This document shows positions 23,365 through 31,906 of a stretch of DNA of 64,000 bases, in pieces. Origin of the DNA: Intestinimonas massiliensis (ex Afouda et al. 2020) (GTDB taxonomy: Bacteria; Bacillota; Clostridia; Oscillospirales; Oscillospiraceae); the NCBI RefSeq assembly GCF_900626285.1, contig NZ_LR131147.1, positions 1,580,658 to 1,644,657 on the forward strand, written 5' to 3'. Numbering within the stretch: the stretch's first letter is position 1; each line of letters starts with the position of its first letter. The position numbers and the translations under genes are program-made. The notes under the pieces were generated by a model that was not told the origin of the DNA, did not search any database, and worked only from the letters and a program-made list of their open reading frames with translations.

Positions 23365-24542
23365 ACAGCGAGCAGCGCTATCGCAGTACCCTGCGGGGGA
23401 TGACCCCCTCCCCCGCCTGGCGGAAGGACACTTTAGCGGCCATGCAGGCCGCCCAGGGGAAAAAGACCCGCCTCCGCCGCCGTCCCCTGGTCCTCGGGGC
23501 CACAGCGGCGGCCCTGGTCCTGGGGGTAGGGCTGGGCGCCTGGTGGTCCGGCCGGATGGGGACCGACCCCAACGACCCCGGCGTGGCCCGCACCCCGGAG
23601 CCGGCGGTCACCTCCACCCCGGAAATCTCAGAGGGCTGGAACGAGAGCTTTGCCATCGTCACCGACCCCAGCCAGCTGATGGGAAAGAACCCCGCCGCCG
23701 GGCGGCTGGGCGAGCTGTACGAGCTGCCGGTGTACGAGAACCCCAATATAGCGGCCAGCGACGAGGCGGAGGAACTCATGCACACCCTGGCCGAGGCCAT
23801 TGCCCAGTCCCTGGACCTGACCGCCGACAGCTATACCTTTGAGGCGGGAACCGACATGCCCTGGATGACCCTGAACTGTACCGATTCCACCCAGATCATC
23901 CTCCACGGGCTCAACTTCCGGCGCATCCTTCCGGGCTCCGACCCGGAGGCCCTCTGGGCAAAGCTGTGTGAAACGGTCCGCACCTCTTCCGAAGGTTTCA
24001 CGGTGGAGGAAGAAATTCTGGAAGAATACAACTTTGACGGTACGCCTTACACCGTCCGCTCCGTCTTCGCCACCCATCCGGATACCTCCCTTGAAATGCA
24101 GCTTTATTTCTACTCCTTCTTCAACCGCTACACCCTGGAGGGCGGCAACATCTATCAGGCCGTCTCCTCCGCCGCTCTGCTGGCTCCTCCGGGCGAACTG
24201 GTCTATCCCCTCCGTTCGGAGGAGGACGCCCTGGCCGCCTTCCGCGCCGGGGACTACTGGGGGGCCCACTACACCGCCCACCCGGACCAGGCGGAGATCC
24301 TCCAGGTCACCATCGAGTACGACACCACGGAGGGCCAGCCCTACTTCCAGCCGGTGTACCGCATCCTCTACACCCAGGACTACTGGGACGAGGTGATCGC
24401 CGACTGGATGGACGACGGGGTGGACCCCTCCTCCTTCACCGGGGTGGGCATCGCCTATGTACCCGCTATCGACCCGGAATACCAGGATGAGGTGCCCTAC
24501 CGGCGGTACTTCAACGGCGGTCTGGCCTATCACGGCTCCTGA
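23361..24542 (+). CDS. Membrane protein coupled to the sigma factor (probable anti-sigma or sensor)
   Basis: A 393-residue protein with a basic cytoplasmic N terminus of about 36 residues, one membrane segment near 37-60 (PLVLGATAAALVLGVGLGAWW) and a long extracytoplasmic domain. It lacks the H-x3-C-x2-C zinc motif of classical anti-sigma factors. AAGGAGG lies 7 bases before the ATG, and four bases overlap the sigma gene, so an anti-sigma role is inferred from position and topology only. The outer domain, rich in Tyr, Thr and acidic residues, is not one I recognise. Confidence 0.65.
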   Translation: MNSEQRYRSTLRGMTPSPAWRKDTLAAMQAAQGKKTRLRRRPLVLGATAAALVLGVGLGAWWSGRMGTDPNDPGVARTPEPAVTSTPEISEGWNESFAIVTDPSQLMGKNPAAGRLGELYELPVYENPNIAASDEAEELMHTLAEAIAQSLDLTADSYTFEAGTDMPWMTLNCTDSTQIILHGLNFRRILPGSDPEALWAKLCETVRTSSEGFTVEEEILEEYNFDGTPYTVRSVFATHPDTSLEMQLYFYSFFNRYTLEGGNIYQAVSSAALLAPPGELVYPLRSEEDALAAFRAGDYWGAHYTAHPDQAEILQVTIEYDTTEGQPYFQPVYRILYTQDYWDEVIADWMDDGVDPSSFTGVGIAYVPAIDPEYQDEVPYRRYFNGGLAYHGS

Positions 24543-24560
24543 CCGTCCCCATAAACAGAC

Positions 24561-24592
24561 GAAGGGGCGCTCCCGCATGGGAGCGCCCCTTC
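24561..24592. terminator. Hairpin between convergent genes
   Basis: A 14-bp perfect stem and GCAT loop; T tails are poor on both sides, so it may act as a weak bidirectional terminator. Confidence 0.6.
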
Positions 24593-24621
24593 GCCGTAAG
24601 AGAGGAAAGGAAAGAGAGAGG

Positions 24622-25344
24622 TTATTTGGTCAGGTAAGAGAGGGGGTCCACCGGGGCGCCGTCCTGCTCCATGCTGAAGTGGAGATGGTCGGGCAGGGCG
24701 CTCTCGGCAATGGCGGTGTTGCCCACGCTGCCCAGGATGTCGCCGGAGGAGACGGTATCCCCCTCCTCCACCGTGGGGGTGGCGGCCAGGTTGGCGTAGG
24801 TGGTGGTCATGCCGCCGCCGTGGTCCACCACCACGGTGGTGCCCATCATCACGTCGGAGGTGACGGAGGTCACCGTACCGGCGGCGGCGGCACGCACCTC
24901 AGTGCCGGCGGCGGACGCGATGTCGATGCCGGTATGGGTGCGCCAGTCCGCCATGGTGGGATCATAGGACAGGGCGTCCACGCTGTAACCGGTGAGCACG
25001 TCCCCCCGCACTGGCCAGAAGTAGGATGTGGGGGCGGCCGCCGGCGTGGCTGCGGGGGTGGGGGTGGCGGCCGGGGCCGGGGTGGCGGTCACCTTGGGCG
25101 TGGCCGCGGGCGTGGGTGTGGGCACCGCATGCTCCGCCGTGACGGCGGGAGCGGTGACCCTGGGCGTGGGCGTGACGGTGACCTGGGCCGGTCCGCCGGC
25201 GGCCACATCCTCCTGCTCCGGTGTGAAGGAAGAGAACAGATACCAGCCCGACACGCCGATGGCGGCGATACAGAGGAACAGGACGATGTAGAAGCCTTTC
25301 CCCTCTATGAAATCGCCGAAACGCTGAACAAACGGTTTTTTCAT
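24622..25344 (-). CDS. M23 family peptidase, SpoIIQ-like
   Basis: A 240-residue protein with one N-terminal membrane segment (about 17-38), a long Ala/Thr/Pro-rich linker (about 50-105) and a C-terminal LytM domain. The zinc ligands appear intact: HTGID near 146-150 and HLHF near the end. SpoIIQ of Bacillus and Clostridium has this layout and joins SpoIIIAH across the two spore membranes. The gene has a promoter matching sigma-F/G, which supports the assignment. Start at 25344 is fixed by GGAGGTG nine bases upstream; the longer ORF includes the promoter. Other M23 sporulation peptidases are possible. Confidence 0.78.
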   Translation of the reverse strand: MKKPFVQRFGDFIEGKGFYIVLFLCIAAIGVSGWYLFSSFTPEQEDVAAGGPAQVTVTPTPRVTAPAVTAEHAVPTPTPAATPKVTATPAPAATPTPAATPAAAPTSYFWPVRGDVLTGYSVDALSYDPTMADWRTHTGIDIASAAGTEVRAAAAGTVTSVTSDVMMGTTVVVDHGGGMTTTYANLAATPTVEEGDTVSSGDILGSVGNTAIAESALPDHLHFSMEQDGAPVDPLSYLTK

Positions 25345-25366
25345 GCTGATTAGCACCTCCGAGCCT

Positions 25367-25395
25367 ATTGTGGACAACCCGGCGGTCCGATATAC
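25367..25395 (-). promoter_or_regulatory. Sigma-F/G-type forespore promoter
   Basis: On the minus strand GTATA (25395-25391), exactly 15 bases, then GTCCACAAT (25375-25367). The sigma-F consensus is GYATA-N15-GGnnAnAHT, so only one base of the -10 differs. The leader would be about 15-20 bases, ending in GGAGGTG. No sigma-A promoter was seen. Confidence 0.55.
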
Positions 25396-25557
25396 CTGAA
25401 ATCTGCAAAATTTTTCTTGCCTTTCCATCCGGGAGAAGGCGTACCACATTTTAAGAAAACTTTAATCCTTCCTTGATGACGCCTTATAAACAATTCTGAT
25501 ATGCTGAATGGGCATCCAGGAAAATATGGATAAACTGCTAATTTTGCAGCGTTCCCG

Positions 25558-25586
25558 TTGACAGGTCCCCAGGTCAGGCGTACAAT
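25558..25586 (+). promoter_or_regulatory. Promoter of the tetR-macAB operon
   Basis: TTGACA at 25558-25563, 17 bases, TACAAT at 25581-25586. Confidence 0.8.
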
Positions 25587-25588
25587 TG

Positions 25589-25601
25589 TGACAACTTGTC
25601 A
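25589..25601. promoter_or_regulatory. Probable TetR operator
   Basis: A perfect 13-base dyad, TGACAA-C-TTGTCA, lies at the expected transcription start, between the -10 element and the Shine-Dalgarno. Binding there would block initiation, so the regulator probably represses itself and the efflux genes behind it. Confidence 0.65.
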
Positions 25602-25617
25602 TATAGGAGGGGCGTCT

Positions 25618-26229
25618 ATGCCCAGCACCACCTTTTTCAATCTGCCCGACCAGAAGCGGGAGCGTCTGCTGGCCGCAGCCCGGGCGGAATTTGCCCGGGT
25701 CCCCTACGAGGATGCCTCGGTCAACCGGATCATCCAGGCGGCCGGCATCCCCAGGGGCTCGTTCTACATGTATTTTACCGATAAGGAGGACCTGTTCCGC
25801 TATCTGATGGAGAACTACGGCGGAATGCTGGAGAACCGGCTGGGCCAGCTGCTGGACCACACCGGCGGCGACCTGTTCGCCGCTTTTTTCGCTCTGTTTG
25901 ACGACATCCGGGCCCAGTGGGATAGCGGGGTCTGCCGGGAGATGGCGGCCATCATCCGCCGGAACCGGCAGATGCAGCCGGGGGCCTACCTGGACCGGCG
26001 GGGGCCGGAGGGCATCCTGGACCGGCTGCGGGACAAGGTAGCCCTGGACCGGCTGGATCTGCGGACGGACACCGATCTGTGCGATCTGTTCCGCCTGCTG
26101 GTGTTCGGCCTGGTGGGGGCGCTGATCTCAGCGGGAGCCACCGGCGACCCGGCCGCCGCCCGGCTGCGGCTGGAGCGTTTATTCGGGATCCTTCAGCGGG
26201 GTGCGCTGACCAAAGCGCCCTGCTGTTAG
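25618..26229 (+). CDS. TetR/AcrR family transcriptional repressor
   Basis: A 203-residue repressor. The DNA-binding domain covers about residues 12-58, with the TetR signature VNRIIQAAGIPRGSFYMYFTDKEDLFRYLM. The C-terminal helical domain binds the inducer and dimerises. AGGAGGGG precedes the ATG. It is the first gene of an operon with a membrane-fusion protein, an ABC ATPase and a MacB-type permease, and should respond to a toxic substrate of that pump. A palindrome on its own promoter is the likely operator. Confidence 0.9.
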   Translation: MPSTTFFNLPDQKRERLLAAARAEFARVPYEDASVNRIIQAAGIPRGSFYMYFTDKEDLFRYLMENYGGMLENRLGQLLDHTGGDLFAAFFALFDDIRAQWDSGVCREMAAIIRRNRQMQPGAYLDRRGPEGILDRLRDKVALDRLDLRTDTDLCDLFRLLVFGLVGALISAGATGDPAAARLRLERLFGILQRGALTKAPCC

Positions 26230-26258
26230 AGTCATAGCAAGGAAAAGGAGAAACCAGT

Positions 26259-27920
26259 ATGGAAGCAACCCAGACCAAGCCGGCCGCCCCGGCGGCGGAG
26301 CCGGAAAAGCAGGCTCCTCAGTTCAAGGCACCTAAGAAAAAACGCAAGTGGGTCAAGCGCCTGGTGATCATTCTGGTCATCGTGGCCATTCTGGCCTTCC
26401 TGCTGTCCCGGTGCATGGGCGCGGGCCAGCAGATCCTCAGCAGCGCCTATCTGCCCTACACGGCGGAAATGCGGGACATGACCGTGTCGGTGTCGGGCAC
26501 CGGCACCATCGAGCCTGTCCAGTCCTACAAGGTCACCACCCTGGTCAGCGGCGAGATCCTGGAGGCCCCCTTTGAGGAGGGCCAGACGGTGCAGAAGGGC
26601 GACGTGCTCTTCCGCATCGACGCCCGGGACCTGGAGAGCAACATTGAGCAGCTCCAGCTCAGCGTCCGCTCCGCCCAGCTGGCCCTGGACGACCTGCTGA
26701 AGACCCAGAGCGACAACCAGAAGGACCGGAACGTGAAGGCGGAGGACGCCGGTGTCATCACCAAGCTGTACGTGGACCAGGGGGACAGCGTCACCATCGG
26801 CGCCCCCATCGCCGACGTGCTGGACCGGGACCACATGAAGCTGAAGGTGCCCTTCCACTCCGCCGACGCCAAGAACTTCTACATCGGCCAGGCGGCCACC
26901 GTCACCGTCAGCGGCACGGCGGAGACCATCACCGGCACCGTGGATGAGATCGCCGCCACCGACGAGGTGGGCCCCGGCGGCACCCTGGTGCGGCAGGTGA
27001 CCATTCTGGTGAACAACCCCGGCGTGCTGTCTGAGACCAGCCAGGGCTCCGCCTCCGTGGGCGGGGCGGCCTGCGCCTCCGGCGGGGCCTTTGCCTACGC
27101 CAGCTCCTCCCAGATCACGGCCAAGGCATCCGGCGATCTGGATACCCTCCGGGTGAAGGAGGGGGACCGGGTCAGCGAGGGCCAGGTCATCGGCGTCATC
27201 TCCGAGGCCGACCTGGATACCCAGATCGAGAACGCCCGCATCAACCTGGAGAACGCCCAGCTCTCTCTCCAGAACGCCCAGGATAAGCTGGAGGACTACA
27301 CCATCACCTCCACCATCACCGGCGAGGTCATCGAGAAGAACCTGGACGTGGGGGACAACATCAGCGGCGTCACCGCCAACGGCGCCACCGTCACCTACCC
27401 GGCGGTGATCTACGACCTGTCGGAGCTCACCTTCGACATGGACATCGACGAGCGGTACATCAGCCAGATCCAGGTGGGCCAGCAGGTGGAGATCACCGCC
27501 GACGCCCTGGACGGCCAGAGCTTCACCGGCGTGGTGGATAAGGTGAACATCAACGGCACCACCGTCAACGGCAACACCAGCTATCCCGTCACCGTCAAGG
27601 TGGACGGGGCCCCGGAGGAGCTCTACCCCGGCATGAACGTGTCCGCCAAGATCATCGTGGAGGAGGCGGGCAGCGTGCTCACCCTGCCGGTGGAGGCGGT
27701 GGAGCGGGGCAACACCGTAAAGGTGGCCCTCCCCGGCTGTCTGGATGAAAACGGAAACATCGTGGACCTGTCCGCCACCGAGGAGCGGCAGGTCACCCTG
27801 GGCCGCAACGACGACAACTACATCGAGATCACGGACGGCCTGGAGGAGGGGGACGTGGTCCTGGCCCTCAGCCCCCAGGGCTCCAGCATGATGGACACCA
27901 TCGCGGCGGAGATGGGGTAA
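26259..27920 (+). CDS. MacA/HlyD-like efflux adaptor subunit
   Basis: A 553-residue membrane-fusion protein with one N-terminal membrane segment at about 29-48 (LVIILVIVAILAFLLS). The outer part has split lipoyl halves (SGTGTIEPVQSYKVTTLVSGEILEAPFEEGQTVQKGDVL and later ASGDLDTLRVKEGDRVSEGQVIG), a coiled-coil hairpin around residues 320-350 (repeated INLENAQLSLQNAQDKL) and beta-barrel regions. It appears to hold two lipoyl-like modules, longer than most MacA. In monoderms it gathers substrate for the MacB-type transporter encoded next, whose genes follow at 3-base spacing and overlap. Confidence 0.88.
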   Translation: MEATQTKPAAPAAEPEKQAPQFKAPKKKRKWVKRLVIILVIVAILAFLLSRCMGAGQQILSSAYLPYTAEMRDMTVSVSGTGTIEPVQSYKVTTLVSGEILEAPFEEGQTVQKGDVLFRIDARDLESNIEQLQLSVRSAQLALDDLLKTQSDNQKDRNVKAEDAGVITKLYVDQGDSVTIGAPIADVLDRDHMKLKVPFHSADAKNFYIGQAATVTVSGTAETITGTVDEIAATDEVGPGGTLVRQVTILVNNPGVLSETSQGSASVGGAACASGGAFAYASSSQITAKASGDLDTLRVKEGDRVSEGQVIGVISEADLDTQIENARINLENAQLSLQNAQDKLEDYTITSTITGEVIEKNLDVGDNISGVTANGATVTYPAVIYDLSELTFDMDIDERYISQIQVGQQVEITADALDGQSFTGVVDKVNINGTTVNGNTSYPVTVKVDGAPEELYPGMNVSAKIIVEEAGSVLTLPVEAVERGNTVKVALPGCLDENGNIVDLSATEERQVTLGRNDDNYIEITDGLEEGDVVLALSPQGSSMMDTIAAEMG

Positions 27921-27923
27921 GCC

Positions 27924-28661
27924 ATGGGACATCTCATTGAACTCAAGGACGTATATAAGATCTACCAGATGGGAGACGAGGCGGTCCACGCCCTGGACGG
28001 CATCTCCCTGACGGTGGATCAGGGGGAGTTCGTGGCCATCGTGGGCCAGTCCGGCTCGGGCAAGTCCACCGCCATGAACATCATCGGCTGTCTGGACGTG
28101 CCCACCTCGGGCACCTACCACCTGGGGGGCGTGGACGTGTCCACCATGGACGACGACCAGCAGGCCGAGATCCGCAACAAGATGCTGGGCTTCATCTTCC
28201 AGCAGTACAACCTGATCCCCAAGCTCAACGTGCTGGAAAACGTGGAGCTCCCCCTGCTCTACGCCGGGGTGTCCGCCAGCCAGCGGCGGGAGCGGGCCAT
28301 GAGCGCCCTGGACCGGGTGGGCCTGGCAGACAAATATAAGAATCTGCCCAGCCAGCTCTCCGGCGGCCAGCAGCAGCGGGTGTCCATCGCCCGGGCCCTG
28401 GCGGGCAATCCGTCGGTGATCCTGGCCGACGAGCCCACCGGCGCCCTGGATTCCCGCACCGGCCGGGAGGTGCTGGGCTTCCTCCAGAAGCTCAACGCCG
28501 AGGGGGACACCGTGGTGCTCATCACCCACGACAACTCCATCGCCGTGAAGGCCAAGCGCATCGTCCGGCTCCAGGACGGCAGGATCATCTACGACGGGGA
28601 CGCCCACGATCCCCAGGCGGTGGTCCAGCCGGAGGAGGAGCAGGAGGAGGTGGGCGTATGA
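27924..28661 (+). CDS. MacB-type ABC transporter ATP-binding protein
   Basis: A 245-residue ATPase of the MacB/LolD/FtsE group. Walker A is GQSGSGKST near 41, the signature LSGGQQQRVSIARALAG near 144, Walker B VILADEPTGALDS near 167 and the H-loop ITHDNS near 201. It energises the permease encoded next by mechanotransmission. Three bases separate it from the adaptor gene and four overlap the permease gene. Confidence 0.95.
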   Translation: MGHLIELKDVYKIYQMGDEAVHALDGISLTVDQGEFVAIVGQSGSGKSTAMNIIGCLDVPTSGTYHLGGVDVSTMDDDQQAEIRNKMLGFIFQQYNLIPKLNVLENVELPLLYAGVSASQRRERAMSALDRVGLADKYKNLPSQLSGGQQQRVSIARALAGNPSVILADEPTGALDSRTGREVLGFLQKLNAEGDTVVLITHDNSIAVKAKRIVRLQDGRIIYDGDAHDPQAVVQPEEEQEEVGV

Positions 28662-29875
28662 AGATGGGTCAGTCCTTCCGCATGGCCATCAAGAGCCTGA
28701 TGACCAGCAAGATGCGGGCCCTGCTCACCATGCTGGGCATCATCATCGGCGTGGCGGCGGTCATCATCATCATCTCCCTGGGCAACGGCATGGAGCAGTA
28801 CATGAACCAGCAGTTCGAGCAGGTGGGCGTCAACCTGATCCAGGTCTACGTCTACCCCACCGGCAGCAACCGGGAGGCCAGGCCGGACGACTTCTACAAC
28901 CTGGCGGAGAAATATCCCCAGTATCTGGACTCGGTGTCCCCCTACCTGACCGCCACCGCCGCCGTGCGCCACGGCACCGACGAGTATGACCATACCAGCG
29001 TCTACGGCGTCAGCGAGACCCTGTACAACCCAGAGAAGAACCAGACCGTCAACGGCGAGCAGCTGAAGGAAGGCCGCTTCCTCAGCTACGTGGACGTGGA
29101 GCGGGAGCAGAAGGTGTGCGTCATCGGCGACTACCTGAACCAGGACATGTTCCAGGGGGACGGCCTGGGCCAGGCCCTCACCATCGGCGGCTCCCCCTAC
29201 ACCGTCATCGGCGTGCTGGACCAGAAGGCAGATTCCACCGAGGGCAGCGGCGACGACCTGATCTACCTGCCCTACGGCCTGGCGGAGCAGATGGGGGCCG
29301 GCGGCGGGATGCAGGTCTATCTGGTGACCAGCACCAGCCAGGACACCTCCTCCGCCGCCAAGGGGGTCATCGAGAGCATGCTGTACCGGATCTACCAGGA
29401 TGACAGCGCCTACATGGCCATGACCATGTCCGAGATGATGGACATGATGGACTCCATGCTCAGCGTGCTCATGACCATCCTCATCGTCATCGCCGCCATC
29501 TCCCTGGTGGTGGGCGGCATCGGCATCATGAACATCATGCTGGTGTCGGTCACCGAGCGCACCCGGGAGATCGGCATCCGCAAGTCCCTGGGGGCCAAGG
29601 GCAAGGACATCCGCAGCCAGTTCATCATCGAGGCGGGCACCACCTCCGCCATCGGCGGGGTCATGGGCATCGTCCTGGGCATCATCCTGGCCAACGTGTT
29701 CACCGCCCTGGTGGGCGCCCTGGTCAGCGGGGCGGAGGGCTTCGCCGCCGTTCCCACCGCCGGGGGCATCGCCGTGTCCTTCGGGGTCAGTGTGGGCATC
29801 GGCATCCTGTTCGGCTACCTGCCCGCCAACAAGGCCGCCAAGCTCAACCCCATCGACGCCCTGCGGTATGATTAA
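28658..29875 (+). CDS. MacB-type ABC transporter permease
   Basis: A 405-residue permease with the MacB plan: a membrane helix near residues 23-45, a large extracytoplasmic MacB-PCD domain (about 50-270) and three C-terminal helices (about 275-400). The segment TERTREIGIRKSLGAKGKDI between helices 2 and 3 is the conserved coupling motif of the family. Together with the adaptor and ATPase it should export an antimicrobial peptide, antibiotic or similar compound under control of the local TetR regulator. Confidence 0.93.
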   Translation: MKMGQSFRMAIKSLMTSKMRALLTMLGIIIGVAAVIIIISLGNGMEQYMNQQFEQVGVNLIQVYVYPTGSNREARPDDFYNLAEKYPQYLDSVSPYLTATAAVRHGTDEYDHTSVYGVSETLYNPEKNQTVNGEQLKEGRFLSYVDVEREQKVCVIGDYLNQDMFQGDGLGQALTIGGSPYTVIGVLDQKADSTEGSGDDLIYLPYGLAEQMGAGGGMQVYLVTSTSQDTSSAAKGVIESMLYRIYQDDSAYMAMTMSEMMDMMDSMLSVLMTILIVIAAISLVVGGIGIMNIMLVSVTERTREIGIRKSLGAKGKDIRSQFIIEAGTTSAIGGVMGIVLGIILANVFTALVGALVSGAEGFAAVPTAGGIAVSFGVSVGIGILFGYLPANKAAKLNPIDALRYD

Positions 29876-29890
29876 AACGGCATCCCGCCC

Positions 29891-29919
29891 TTGTGCGGGG
29901 GCGGCGGTTGGTATATGAT
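29891..29919 (+). promoter_or_regulatory. Promoter of the SLH protein gene
   Basis: TTGTGC at 29891-29896, 17-base spacer, TATGAT at 29914-29919. Confidence 0.5.
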
Positions 29920-29959
29920 AAAGACACAAGCTTCCATTTCCGTGGGAAGGAGAAAAAAG

Positions 29960-31840
29960 ATGAAACAACGACTGTTATCCGGCCTGCTGGCCGTGGTGCT
30001 GCTGCTGGGTCTGGCCCCCGCCGCCCTGGCCGCCGCCCCGGCGGAGGAGGAGGCCGCCCAGGTCCTGGCGGCTCTGGACATCATGGTGGGGGATCAGAAC
30101 GGAGATCTGGCCCTGGACCGCACCATCACCCGGGCGGAGTTCACCAAGCTGGCGGTGGCCGCCTCCTCCAGTCGGGACACCGTGGGAGACACGGTGGCGG
30201 TAAAGCCCTACCCCGACGTGCCCCAGACCCACTGGGCCGCCCCCTATATCAAGGCGGCGGTGGACCTGGGCCTGGTGCAGGGGGATCTGCGGGGCTACTT
30301 CAACCCCGACCGCACCATCACCCTGGCGGAGGGCGTGACCCTGGTCCTCCGGCTGCTGGGTTATGAGGACAGCGAGTTCACCGGCGTGTGGCCCTCCGGT
30401 CAGATGGCCCAGTACCGGGCTTTGGACCTGGATGAGGGGATCTCCCTGGGCCAGAACGGCAGCATGACCCGCCGGGACGCCATGTACCTCTTCTACAACC
30501 TGCTGCTCACCAAGAACAAATCCGGCGTGTACTACCTGAATGTGCTGGAGCCCACCCTGAATCTGGTGAATGCCGCCGGCGAGCTGGACCGGGTGGCCCT
30601 CATCAACTCCGCCATGGAGGGACCGGTGGTGGCCGCCTCCGGCTGGCAGAGCAAGCTGCCCTTCTCCGCCTCCACCGCCAAGGTCTACCGCAACGGCAAG
30701 GCCTCCAGCCTGGACGCCGTCCAGGTCCAGGACGTGGTCTACTGGTCGGAGTCCATGCGCACCGTGTGGGCCTATGACGACAAGGTAACCGGCACCTATG
30801 AGGCGGCGGCGCCTTCGGTCACCGCTCCCACCTCGGTCACCGTGGCGGGCAAGACCTATGCCATCGAGACCACCGATGCCGCCTATGACCTGTCCGATCT
30901 GGGTCAGTATCAGATCGGCGATACCGTGACCCTGCTGCTGGGCCGCTCCGGCGGCGTGGCGGCGGTGGCCGACAGCCAGATCGCGGGTGCCGTGGTCTAC
31001 GGCGTCATCACCAAGGTGGAGAACGCCGCCTATGATGACGGCAACGGCGGCACCTACACCGCCCGCACCGTGACGGTATCCGCCACCAACAGCGGCAGCT
31101 ACCGCTATCAGACCACCAACAAGAACCTGGAGGTGGGCGACCTGGTGCGGGTGGACACCAGTGGGGACGGCACCGTTACCCGCCTGTCCGAAACCCGGCT
31201 TACCGGCAAGATGAACAGCGACGGCACCAAGCTGGGCAGCTATACCCTGGCGGATGACGTACAGATCATCGACACCTATGAGGAGCGCACCCCCATCCGG
31301 GTCTACCCCCAGCGGCTGGCCGGCGTGAACTTCACCGGCGACATGGTGCGCTACTACGTCCGCAACGCCCAGGGGGAGATCACCCACCTGATCCTCAATG
31401 ACGTGACCGGCGACCTGCACAAGTACGGCGTCATCACCGATGTCAACGAGGTGGACGTGTCCATCCCCGGCGGCGGGTTCATGGTCAGCTCCTCCTACAC
31501 CTATGACGTGGGCGGTCAGGAGCTGGTATTCGGCTCCTCCAGCTCGGTGTACAACCTGAGCGAAGGCCCCTGTCAGGTGAAGATGGACAGCGATACCAAC
31601 ATCGAGCGTCTGGTCAACCTGAACCAGATCAGGCTGTCCGCCGTCAGCGGCACCACCGCTGTGGGCACCGACAACCGGGAGTACACCCTGTCCGAGACCG
31701 TGGCGGTCTACGTGGTGGTGAACGGGGAGTATCAGCTCTCCTCCCTATCCCGCATCCAGGGCGGCAGCTACACACTCACCGGCTGGTACGACAAGGACGA
31801 GACCTCCGGCGGCCGCATCCGGGTGGTCGTGGCCCGGTAA
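29960..31840 (+). CDS. S-layer homology domain surface protein
   Basis: A 626-residue secreted protein. Signal peptide at residues 1-24. Three SLH motifs follow: TITRAEFTKLAVAA, HWAAPYIKAAVDLGLVQGDLRGYFNPDRTITLAEGVTLVLRLLGY and a third ending NGSMTRRDAMYLFYNLL, covering about residues 30-185. They should bind pyruvylated secondary wall polymer. The remainder is beta-rich with repeated small domains and no enzyme motif. GAAGGAG stands 7 bases before the ATG. It is transcribed alone and ends at a strong hairpin, so it is probably a wall-bound structural protein. Confidence 0.88.
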   Translation: MKQRLLSGLLAVVLLLGLAPAALAAAPAEEEAAQVLAALDIMVGDQNGDLALDRTITRAEFTKLAVAASSSRDTVGDTVAVKPYPDVPQTHWAAPYIKAAVDLGLVQGDLRGYFNPDRTITLAEGVTLVLRLLGYEDSEFTGVWPSGQMAQYRALDLDEGISLGQNGSMTRRDAMYLFYNLLLTKNKSGVYYLNVLEPTLNLVNAAGELDRVALINSAMEGPVVAASGWQSKLPFSASTAKVYRNGKASSLDAVQVQDVVYWSESMRTVWAYDDKVTGTYEAAAPSVTAPTSVTVAGKTYAIETTDAAYDLSDLGQYQIGDTVTLLLGRSGGVAAVADSQIAGAVVYGVITKVENAAYDDGNGGTYTARTVTVSATNSGSYRYQTTNKNLEVGDLVRVDTSGDGTVTRLSETRLTGKMNSDGTKLGSYTLADDVQIIDTYEERTPIRVYPQRLAGVNFTGDMVRYYVRNAQGEITHLILNDVTGDLHKYGVITDVNEVDVSIPGGGFMVSSSYTYDVGGQELVFGSSSSVYNLSEGPCQVKMDSDTNIERLVNLNQIRLSAVSGTTAVGTDNREYTLSETVAVYVVVNGEYQLSSLSRIQGGSYTLTGWYDKDETSGGRIRVVVAR

Positions 31841-31861
31841 GGTCTGGACAATATATGCAGC

Positions 31862-31899
31862 AAGGGCTCCGCGGAACTTGCGTTCCGCGGAGCCCTTTT
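31862..31899. terminator. Bidirectional terminator
   Basis: A 16-bp stem based on AAGGGCTCCGCGGAAC with a 4-base loop and four T, between the convergent SLH and spoIIE genes. Confidence 0.88.
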
Positions 31900-31906
31900 C
31901 TGTCTC

